Position numbers and translations under genes: made by a program
Part shown: piece after piece, positions 1-7,761 of the stretch
Numbering within the stretch: the stretch's first letter is position 1
Layout of the letters: each line of letters begins with the position of its first letter
Origin: Acrocarpospora corrugata
GTDB lineage: Bacteria; Actinomycetota; Actinomycetes; Streptosporangiales; Streptosporangiaceae
Assembly: GCF_009687845.1 (NCBI RefSeq)
Contig: NZ_BLAD01000065.1
Span: forward strand, 41,059-105,058
Direction of reading: 5' to 3'
DNA length: 64,000 nt
The notes under the pieces: model-generated
The model's input: the letters and a program-made list of their open reading frames with translations, nothing else
What the model was told of the DNA's origin: nothing
Databases searched by the model: none

Positions 1-3000
1 GCGCGGATCGGTCTTGGTCTCCACCAGACCGGCCGGAACCGTCCCACCACCAACCGCCGCCTCGGTCCCGTCTGTGTACGTCCAGGTGAAGCCCACTAGG
101 TCGGGATCCTCGCCGGGCGGGGTCGGCGACGGTGAGGGGGATGGACTCGGTGATGGTGGCGGCCCGCCCGCCGTGACGGCGGTGTTCATGTCAGTCTGGA
201 TTTCGGTGGCGGTCAGGGCGCGGTTGTAGATGCGGACTTCGTCCAGGGTGCCGATGAAGAACTCGCCCCAGATGCCGCTGCCGCCGATGCGCAGCGGGCC
301 GTTGCTGGCGCCGATCGTGGAGCTGACGGCCGGTTCGGAGTGGACCAGGGCGCCACCGACGTAGAAGTCGAGGCTGTCGCCGTCGAAGGCGGCGGCCAGG
401 TGGCGCCATTGGCCGGTGGGCAGGTTGCTGGTGGCGGCCGAGCCGGTGGTGGCGCCGCCGTTGACGATCCAGGCGCTGGGCGGGTCGCTGAAGGTGCTGG
501 AGAACATGCCATACACGAGGTCGCTGCCGTTCTCCTTCTGCAGGACGGTCCGGTAGCCGACGTTGTTGGTCGAATTGACCCAGGCTTCGATGGTCATGCC
601 GGTGGTCAGGTCCAGGGAGGCCGAGTCCGGGACGGTGATCCAACTGTCGGTGCCGTCCCCGTCGCCGTCGAAGGACAGGCCCTGCCCGTACTTGCCGATG
701 ACCCAGGCGGCGTCGCTGGCGGTGCCGTTGTTGCCGTTGCCGGACAAGTCCTGGACTGCGGTGCCGGAGCCTTCGTTCATGCCGTAGGCGGCCACCAGCC
801 CAGCCGGAGCCGATGGGCTCGGCGATGGGGAGGGCGATGGGGAGGGCGAAGGTGAAGGGGCAGGAGCTGGGCTGATGCCGGGGGCCGGCCATTTCTCGCT
901 GATCGCTTCGCCGTGCTCGTTATAGGTCCAGCGGCGGATGTAGGTGTTGTCGGTGGCGCTGGAGGAGCGGGCGTCGCGGTGCGCCGACAGATTGTCGTTG
1001 CGGGGGTCGAATGGGTCCTCGTGTTCCTCGTACTCCAGCCATTCCCAGAAGCAGACAGTGGGGGTGCGGCACCGGTTGCGGCCCACCATGTTGCCGCGGG
1101 CGCTGTAGGCGTACCGGGTGATGTTGCCATTGGGGTCGGTCACCTTGGTGGGGAAACCGCCCGTGTCGTACTCGAAGGTGGTGACCTTGTTCAGCTGGTC
1201 AGTCTTGGAGATCAGCCGGAACCCCCGCCAGGCGTCATTGACGTAGGTGAGGGTTTCGTCGTAAGGGTCGGTCACGGTGACGGTCGTGGTGGTCTCGGTG
1301 TCGGAGACCTCGGTGTGGGTGGGGGCCGACAGCTCCCACACGCCGCCGTTTTGGTCGGTGTGGGTGAGCAGGCGGCCACCTTCGGCCGAGTACGTATTGT
1401 GCGCCCACACCCGACCCGACGGCAGCGTGATCTCGGTGATCTGACGGCGCTTGGTCTGGGTGCCGTGGTGGGTACGTACCTGTTCGATGCTCAACGGCTT
1501 CCTGTAGACCGAGACCTCGTCGATGTCACCCGCGAACGGGAACGCCTTGCTCGGACTGACCGTGGAAGGCCAACTCGGCGAACCGAACCCGTAACCGATG
1601 CGAGTATCCCACTGGCCGAGATGCGTGATCTGGCCCGCCAGAGTGCCGACCTGCTGCCCGTCCAGATACATGGTCTGCGTGTTGGTCGCCCCAGAGAGCA
1701 CCACATGGTGCCAGATGCCGTCATTGACCGTTCCCGTGGTGGTGATCGGGGCGACCGCGCCGGTCCAGAACTGACCGCGAAGTTTCCCGTCCGCACCCAC
1801 GTACACGGCCGGGGTGTAGACGGTGGGCGTGTTGGTGGCCGAGTTCTGGTAACCGATGATCGTGCCAGACCCGGTGGTCTTGAACCACGCCTCCACCGCC
1901 AGCTGATCGCCCTTGCCGTTCACTACTCCGGACGGCAGCGACACATACGCCGAGTTGAGCGTTCCGCTGAACCGCATCGCCGCGTCGGTGGACTCCTCGA
2001 ATCCAGCCGTCACGCCGGCAGTCGCGTCCGCCGTCCCGCCCTTGATCTTGCCACCGGGCACGCGGGTGATCGCGCCGGTCTGATTACCGACGGTGGCATT
2101 CAGCCCGGCCGAGCCCTCGTTCAGCCGCCAGTACCCCGCCGGGTTGCTGTCCAAAACGGCGCTGCGGTAGCGGGAGTCGTTGCTGTAGTCGTACTCAGTG
2201 CACGCCCCCGCCGAGGCGGGGGCGCACGCCTTGGTCAGCAGATCCCCGGTGTACTGGTAGGTCCACGTCAGCGGCGACCCGCTGATGGCGTCGGTGGACA
2301 CACTGGTCACATGCGCGCCCGTCCAGGAGAAGGTGAGCGTACGCCCGCCGGTGGCGGTCGCGGTCGCCAGCTTGCCGCTGCCGTTGTACGTCAGCGTCTG
2401 GCTCCGTCCCCGCCGGTCGGTCACCTGGGTCAGCCGACCGCCTGCGTCGAACCAGTAGGAGGTGGACTCCTTGTCCATCAGCCGCCAGCCGCCGCCCGGC
2501 TGGCTGGCCAGCGTGGCATAGGTGCCATCAGGTGCCGCGAAGCCGCCGTCGGCGCGGCGGGCGAACCGCCACTGTCTGCCGTCCGGGTAGGTAATCAGAA
2601 CGGTTTTAGTGGCCGGCTCGTTGACCAGGTGGGTGTCCCAGCGGGTCGTCCAGCCAGCCCCGAACGCGCCGTCGGTCCGCGGATCCAAACTGTTGTACGT
2701 CCTGACCACCGACAGCGGCGGCCCGACCGTCGCCACCGATATGTCGGTGGCTGAGGTGGCGTAGTTGCCCGTCACATGGTCGAACTCGCGGCCGTCAGTA
2801 CCGTCGGCGAGCAGCGCGTTGATCGACGCCTGCTCGGGGGCGGGCATGAACGCTCGCCACGGCGAGGTCGAGGTCGCCGCGCTGGTCGCGGCCTGGGCAT
2901 ACCAGTAGTAGGTCTTGCCCCACTCCAGCTTGCCGGCCGGGACCGTCCAAGCGCCCTTCACCCAGGCGGAGGACTCACACCACGCCCAGGCGCCGGGTGT

Positions 3001-5169
3001 TCCGGAACACACCTGGTACCAGTAGTTGGTGGCCGCCTCCCCGGGCGTTTCCGCATACGTCGACAACGACGGGGTGAGCGTGCCGACCTGAGTGTTGTCG
3101 ATCGGTTCGTACACCTTGAAGACCACCGATGTCAGCGGGGAGGAGGACACCCGGGCGTCCTGCCACGCCGACCACGCCGAGAAGGCCGATCCGGCGGTGG
3201 CACGGACGCGGTACTGGATGGACTGCCCATCCGACAGTTCACCGGAGGGGACGGTGACGGTCGCGGTCGAGCCGGAAGACACCGCATTCGACAGGCCGGA
3301 CCACACTTCGACCCCGCCGACCTGGACCTGGAACTCGCCCCGGAGCGACCCGGACCCGGTCACGACAGTGGACAGTTGCGGGGTGAGAGTGGTGATCTTG
3401 ACCCCGTCCTCGCCGGTCATATTCGGCGAGATCGTCGGCGTTGCCGCCTGCGGAGCCGACGTGTAGGTGATCGACAACATCGGGTCATGCGTGGTCTCGG
3501 AGGAAGCCAGCAGGCAGAAAGAACTTCCATTGAGGGCGAAACCGTAATTGGGCTGTCCGGAGGCCCACGCCTGGGCGATCGCCGTCACGTTCATCAGGGC
3601 CTGGTCGAATCCTGACGTCGTCCCCGTTGCCGAGCCTGTCGAGCTTGTCGACGGCCTGGTGTTCCACGTCGTGCCGGCACCCCACGACGAGGTGACCCGG
3701 CTGGCCGTCACCGATACGCAATTCCCGTCATTGTCCATCTCCACCTCCAGCGACGCCGACGAGACGGAGGCGCCCACCAGGGAGGGGACATTGAAGCTCA
3801 GGAAAGCCCGATAGCTGTCACCGCCGAAACTGCCCACCGGCAGCCAGGGCTCGCTGGCGAAGGATGAGTTCGGCGCCGAACTGTCGACGTACAGGTCGGT
3901 ACTGGGAATGAGCGTGATGGTGGGATCGACGGTCACCGGATACGCGGTGTCCGGATCCGCCAGGAAATCAGCGTCCGGCACCAGCACCAGCGTCTGCCGG
4001 CCGCCCTCGGTCTCCACATGCGTGTCGATCTCCGCCACCCTGGAAACGACCGCAGCAACCGAAGCCGCAGCCGAGGGATCGGGAGTGGCCGAAGGAGAGG
4101 GAGTGGCCGCGGCGGCTATCGCAGCCGATACCGACGAGTCGTACATCACCGGCTCAGGAGCGGAGGCGACCACCCCACCCGATCCCGAGGTCACCTGCAG
4201 GCCCCCGGAGGAAGTCTTTGACAATGACAGACCTTCCCCCTCCGCTCCCATCCTGATCTCCACCGGTCCCTCCGGGCGTTCCCGCAACACCACGTCCTGC
4301 GAAAACCCGGTCGGCAACATGGTCAACACCAGGTCCGCACCCGGACCCGCCGCGTCCACGTATCGGGCTGTGTTGCCCTCCACCAGCGGCTCCGGCAGCG
4401 CCGTCGGCCAGGTCAGCGCGAACCATTCGTCGGCGTCCTTGGTCAGCCGCACGGCGGGCCCCGCGCCGCCGGACGAAAACGACACATCCGCCTTGGCTGC
4501 CTCCGGCCGTAATATCCCGCCCACCTCGGCCAAGGTGAGGTCCACCGGCACCCACGCGCCGTCCCGGTTGATCCGGGCGACCTGACCGCTCATCGCGGTG
4601 GTAAGGGTTCCGTCCGGGTTGGCGTAGGTCAGCGATGTCTCCGTGGTCGCATTGCCAATCAACTGCCGGGTACCACTCTGCTGTGCTTGGGCCAATGCCG
4701 CCTCCCATACCGGGTCGGCAGCGGGAATATCCGCACCGGAGGTATCGGCCGCACCTGGCTCATTGGGTAGCGGCGGGGAAGACTTCAGACCCCCGCTCGC
4801 CGGGACATTCGCCCGCCGATGCCGAGTCTCCGGCGGCAACGCCCCTTCAGGCCGCCCGCCCTCCTGCCGCAAACGCGCCCCCGCCGGCAACTCCAGCGAC
4901 CGGGTCGCACTGGCATCGACCAAATGCGGCAACCCGGCGGCGTCGCCCGACAACTGAACCGGAACCTCAAGCTCTTCCAGCTGCGCAGGCGAAACCGCCT
5001 GCGGCGGAAGCCCCAGAGCCGCCGGATGGGACGAGGACACCGCAAGCGACGGACCCGCCAGCAATCCAATCAACCCGGGGAACATCGCGACCGTCAAGGC
5101 CACTACGCTCTTGACCCCGAGCTTGGATGACACCTTGACGCCAGGCAGGCGGAAACCACGTTGAACCAT
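1..5169 (-). CDS. Giant secreted RHS/YD-repeat protein with DNRLRE and LamG domains (C-terminus beyond window)
   Basis: A continuous frame of 1,723 codons reads off the left edge, so only the N-terminal part is seen. The ATG has a GGAG about 12 bases upstream. Residues 1-43 look like a secretion signal: basic start, hydrophobic core (VALTVAMFPGLIGLLAG), end SLA. A low-complexity region follows. Next are a DNRLRE-type beta domain (about 410-575, RAFLSFNVPSLVG), a fibronectin-like part (about 590-760) and an RHS entry segment (about 797-850, RTYNSLDPR, FGAGW). YD repeats lie near 903-955 and 1333-1363 (YDTGGFPTKVTDPNGN). Two LamG/concanavalin-like domains (about 995-1225 and 1457-1660) are separated by Pro-Ser linkers. 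Proteins of this build are exported and often carry a variable C-terminal effector domain. That end lies outside the window, so a toxin role cannot be judged. The gene has its own promoter region and no obvious operon partner. Confidence 0.85.
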   Translation of the reverse strand, partial: MVQRGFRLPGVKVSSKLGVKSVVALTVAMFPGLIGLLAGPSLAVSSSHPAALGLPPQAVSPAQLEELEVPVQLSGDAAGLPHLVDASATRSLELPAGARLRQEGGRPEGALPPETRHRRANVPASGGLKSSPPLPNEPGAADTSGADIPAADPVWEAALAQAQQSGTRQLIGNATTETSLTYANPDGTLTTAMSGQVARINRDGAWVPVDLTLAEVGGILRPEAAKADVSFSSGGAGPAVRLTKDADEWFALTWPTALPEPLVEGNTARYVDAAGPGADLVLTMLPTGFSQDVVLRERPEGPVEIRMGAEGEGLSLSKTSSGGLQVTSGSGGVVASAPEPVMYDSSVSAAIAAAATPSPSATPDPSAAASVAAVVSRVAEIDTHVETEGGRQTLVLVPDADFLADPDTAYPVTVDPTITLIPSTDLYVDSSAPNSSFASEPWLPVGSFGGDSYRAFLSFNVPSLVGASVSSASLEVEMDNDGNCVSVTASRVTSSWGAGTTWNTRPSTSSTGSATGTTSGFDQALMNVTAIAQAWASGQPNYGFALNGSSFCLLASSETTHDPMLSITYTSAPQAATPTISPNMTGEDGVKITTLTPQLSTVVTGSGSLRGEFQVQVGGVEVWSGLSNAVSSGSTATVTVPSGELSDGQSIQYRVRATAGSAFSAWSAWQDARVSSSPLTSVVFKVYEPIDNTQVGTLTPSLSTYAETPGEAATNYWYQVCSGTPGAWAWCESSAWVKGAWTVPAGKLEWGKTYYWYAQAATSAATSTSPWRAFMPAPEQASINALLADGTDGREFDHVTGNYATSATDISVATVGPPLSVVRTYNSLDPRTDGAFGAGWTTRWDTHLVNEPATKTVLITYPDGRQWRFARRADGGFAAPDGTYATLASQPGGGWRLMDKESTSYWFDAGGRLTQVTDRRGRSQTLTYNGSGKLATATATGGRTLTFSWTGAHVTSVSTDAISGSPLTWTYQYTGDLLTKACAPASAGACTEYDYSNDSRYRSAVLDSNPAGYWRLNEGSAGLNATVGNQTGAITRVPGGKIKGGTADATAGVTAGFEESTDAAMRFSGTLNSAYVSLPSGVVNGKGDQLAVEAWFKTTGSGTIIGYQNSATNTPTVYTPAVYVGADGKLRGQFWTGAVAPITTTGTVNDGIWHHVVLSGATNTQTMYLDGQQVGTLAGQITHLGQWDTRIGYGFGSPSWPSTVSPSKAFPFAGDIDEVSVYRKPLSIEQVRTHHGTQTKRRQITEITLPSGRVWAHNTYSAEGGRLLTHTDQNGGVWELSAPTHTEVSDTETTTTVTVTDPYDETLTYVNDAWRGFRLISKTDQLNKVTTFEYDTGGFPTKVTDPNGNITRYAYSARGNMVGRNRCRTPTVCFWEWLEYEEHEDPFDPRNDNLSAHRDARSSSATDNTYIRRWTYNEHGEAISEKWPAPGISPAPAPSPSPSPSPSPSPSPSAPAGLVAAYGMNEGSGTAVQDLSGNGNNGTASDAAWVIGKYGQGLSFDGDGDGTDSWITVPDSASLDLTTGMTIEAWVNSTNNVGYRTVLQKENGSDLVYGMFSSTFSDPPSAWIVNGGATTGSAATSNLPTGQWRHLAAAFDGDSLDFYVGGALVHSEPAVSSTIGASNGPLRIGGSGIWGEFFIGTLDEVRIYNRALTATEIQTDMNTAVTAGGPPPSPSPSPSPSPTPPGEDPDLVGFTWTYTDGTEAAVGGGTVPAGLVETKTDPR

Positions 5170-5365
5170 GCGACTGTCACACTCCGAACGTCCGGCGCGG
5201 AGGGCGGGCCTCCGCGCCGCTCTGTCCCCGAGGTCTGATCGGACCACCCGTAGTTCAGAGCGTGATCTTCACATCTGTTCAGACCGTAAACGAGAAAACC
5301 GGTAATGACAACGCCCGCTTTTCCGCTTATATCCGTCACATAGCCTGCGCAGTGAAGTCGAGGAG

Positions 5366-6079
5366 TTGCACGAGCTACTCGAACTCGCGGACTTTGAGGA
5401 TCGTAAGCTGCGGGACGACACCGCCAATCTGCAGAACGAACTCCTCGATGCCGCCGCGGACCTGGAAACCGCCAATCAGAAGATCGCCGAACTCACCGAC
5501 TGGGTCCGGGTGCTCCGCCGTCGGCTGGAACTGGCCGGGCGCGCCGCCGAGGCATATCAGCCGACGGATGTGCCGACGATCCTGCCGACCCAACTCCCTG
5601 ACGTCCTCACCCATCTCGACGATGGGATGCTGACCCGGGTGCGTTTCACGGGCGAGATCGACTTCGCCTGGAAACTAGAGGAAAAGGCTCAGTCGTCCGC
5701 CTGGGCGCAGACGACCTGGCAGGTCGCCTTGGCCTTCCAGGATTATGCCGAGGCCGTGGCCACCGACGGGTTTCACGGCGATTTCTATCGCTGGTGTTCA
5801 ACGCCCCCCTCGGGCGCCGCCGCCGTCTCCGCCGGGAAAGTGAAGCTGGACGAGTCCGACAGCGTCAAGACGAATGCCAAGATGAGGCGTCTCCGCGAAC
5901 TTCCCGTTCCGGCAGACGTGGCGCCTGCCGGGACGGTTTTCATGGGGGCGCATATCCGGATCGGCGGCGGTGCCGGAATGAGCGCCCCCAGGCTGCACTT
6001 CTACGATGACGCCCGAGGAACCGGAAAGATCTACATCGGCTATTTGGGGCCGCACCTGCCCGTCAAGTCGACCAATTGA
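5366..6079 (+). CDS. Hypothetical coiled-coil protein, possibly 5'-truncated
   Basis: No function recognised. The first 60 or so residues are Leu/Glu-rich heptads (LHELLELADFEDRKLRDD) typical of a coiled coil. The rest is a compact domain ending in GKIYIGYLGPHLPVKSTN. A similar C-terminus (tyrosine/glycine-rich, GPH then TN at the end) is familiar from uncharacterised actinobacterial proteins, usually longer than this one. The start is uncertain: the chosen TTG has a GAGGAG directly against it, which is too close, and the coiled-coil heptads continue in frame upstream to a stop at 5306 without an ATG or GTG. The gene may therefore have lost its 5' end, or use a poor start. It converges on the dehydrogenase gene with no gap between the two stop codons. 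Confidence 0.5.
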   Translation: MHELLELADFEDRKLRDDTANLQNELLDAAADLETANQKIAELTDWVRVLRRRLELAGRAAEAYQPTDVPTILPTQLPDVLTHLDDGMLTRVRFTGEIDFAWKLEEKAQSSAWAQTTWQVALAFQDYAEAVATDGFHGDFYRWCSTPPSGAAAVSAGKVKLDESDSVKTNAKMRRLRELPVPADVAPAGTVFMGAHIRIGGGAGMSAPRLHFYDDARGTGKIYIGYLGPHLPVKSTN

Positions 6080-6868
6080 TCACAATGTGCTGATCAGTCC
6101 TCCGTCGATGACGAAATCCGCGCCGGTCACGTTTCCCGCCCTGTCACTGGCCAGCAGGAGAACAAGATCGGCGACCTCCTCCGGCCGGGTGAACCGGCCG
6201 GTCACCGACTGGCCGGCTGCCCCTTCGGCCACGGCTTCGGGGTCGACGCCGCTGGCGCGGGCCACCGCCGCGGCCACGCCGTCCTCGCCGAGCCAGAGCG
6301 CCGTGGCGACCGGCCCGGGGCTGACGGTGTTGACCCGCACCCCGCGCGCGCCGACCTCCTTGGACAGCGACTTGCTGAAGTTGGCCAGCGCCGCCTTGGC
6401 GGCGCTGTAGTCGATGACCAGCGGGTCGGGCAGAGTGGCGTTGACCGAGTTGACGGTCACGATCGCACCCGCACCCCGATCGAGCAGGTGCGGCAGCGCC
6501 GCCCGCGTGACCCGGACCGCGGCCAGGAAATTGATCGTCAGCGTGGTGTCCCAGTCCTCGTCCGTGACGGACAGAAAACCGCCGGTGCGCGGGCGGACCG
6601 CGCCGACGTTGTTGACCAGGATGTCGAGACCGCCGAACGCGGCGACAGCGGCCTCGACCAGCTCCCCCGGACCGTCCGGGCCCGCGAGATCAACCTCGAA
6701 GGCGCGAACCCGGCCCTCCCCCACGAGTTCGGCCAGCTCGGCGCTGATGTGGCGGGCACCGGCGGCCACGCTGACGCCTTCGGCGGCCAGCGCCCGCGTG
6801 ACCGCCAGTCCGATGCCCTTACTGGCGCCGGTGACGACCGCGCTCTTGCCCGACAGGTGCAGTTCCAT
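6080..6868 (-). CDS. SDR-family NAD(P)-dependent oxidoreductase
   Basis: Classical short-chain dehydrogenase/reductase of 262 residues, the usual family length. The Rossmann motif TGASKGIG is at 13-20, NNVG at 86-89, catalytic Ser141, and YSAAK giving Tyr154 and Lys158. The C-terminal GADFVIDGGL is also typical of the family. It probably oxidises or reduces an alcohol/ketone in the cytoplasm; the substrate is not readable. The ATG is preceded by GAAGGG at good spacing and lies only 10 bases after the hydrolase stop, so the two are one transcription unit with the hydrolase first. The nearby LAL regulator on the same strand may belong to the same unit or control it. Confidence 0.9.
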   Translation of the reverse strand: MELHLSGKSAVVTGASKGIGLAVTRALAAEGVSVAAGARHISAELAELVGEGRVRAFEVDLAGPDGPGELVEAAVAAFGGLDILVNNVGAVRPRTGGFLSVTDEDWDTTLTINFLAAVRVTRAALPHLLDRGAGAIVTVNSVNATLPDPLVIDYSAAKAALANFSKSLSKEVGARGVRVNTVSPGPVATALWLGEDGVAAAVARASGVDPEAVAEGAAGQSVTGRFTRPEEVADLVLLLASDRAGNVTGADFVIDGGLISTL

Positions 6869-6878
6869 GGCGAACCCT

Positions 6879-7673
6879 TCAGAGTGACTGATTCTTCAAC
6901 CAGGCCAGGGCCGCCTCGGCGATCTCCTGCCACCCACTGTCGATGGTCAGCGAGTGCGCCCGGTCGGGGAACTCCATGATGTCGGTGACGGCCGTGGAGT
7001 GCCGGTATTGCTTCAGCGTGGCTCGGGTGACCGATTCGGGGACGGTGTGGTCCTGGCCGCCGGTCATGAGCAGCAGCGGCCCACGGCCCTGGTTGCTGGT
7101 GTTGACCTTGGCGGGCGAGTGCGGGTTGAAGTTGGCCGAGGCCGCCTCGAAGAGCGGCTTGCCCGGCGCCGGGATGCTCCAGCGCTCGTGGAGGGCGTTG
7201 GATTCCTCCTCGGAGATGGCGTTGCCGAAGGCGTACCTGAACTGCTCCGGGGTGAGCGACACGGCCCGGTGCGCGTTGGCCGGGTTCTTGAACACGGGCA
7301 GAGCCGCGCGCAGCGCCGACAGCGGCACCGGCAGGACTCCCTTGATCTGGGCGGCGTCGATGGCGACCGCCGCGACGGCCAGGTCCATCCCCAGCAGCTT
7401 CTGCGCGATCATGCCGCCGAAGGAGTGCCCGATCAGGATCGGCCGTCCCGGCAGCTCGGCGATGATGGCGGCGTAGTGCTCGACCACGTCGTCGATCCCC
7501 CGGTCGGCGATGCTCTCCGGGTGCTCGCGGGATTCCTTGACGGTGCCGGGGTCGCCGGGCCAGCCGGGCGCGAGGGCCTCGTAGCCCCGCTCCCGGAACA
7601 GCGAGAGCCAGGGCTCCCACGAACTCGCGTGCAGCCACAATCCGTGGATGAAGACGACCGGGGACGTAGTCAT
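6879..7673 (-). CDS. Alpha/beta-fold hydrolase
   Basis: A 264-residue alpha/beta hydrolase. It has the oxyanion region FIHGLWLH near the N-terminus and the nucleophile elbow GHSFGG (Ser84). A likely acid lies in TGGQDHTVP and the catalytic His in PDRAHSLTID, so a full Ser-Asp-His triad is visible. No signal peptide, so cytoplasmic. An esterase or C-C hydrolase on a small molecule is the family expectation; the substrate is not determinable. The ATG has GAAGGA about 8 bases upstream. It lies between the LAL gene upstream (about 90 bases) and the SDR gene downstream (10 bases), suggesting the hydrolase and SDR act in one small pathway. Confidence 0.88.
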   Translation of the reverse strand: MTTSPVVFIHGLWLHASSWEPWLSLFRERGYEALAPGWPGDPGTVKESREHPESIADRGIDDVVEHYAAIIAELPGRPILIGHSFGGMIAQKLLGMDLAVAAVAIDAAQIKGVLPVPLSALRAALPVFKNPANAHRAVSLTPEQFRYAFGNAISEEESNALHERWSIPAPGKPLFEAASANFNPHSPAKVNTSNQGRGPLLLMTGGQDHTVPESVTRATLKQYRHSTAVTDIMEFPDRAHSLTIDSGWQEIAEAALAWLKNQSL

Positions 7674-7761
7674 GGCGGGTTCCTTCGCTCGATGGGGGAC
7701 TCGGTTCGATGGGACCGCGTGGCGCGGCTCGGTCGCATCAGGGAAACCCCCCAGTCGCGGG

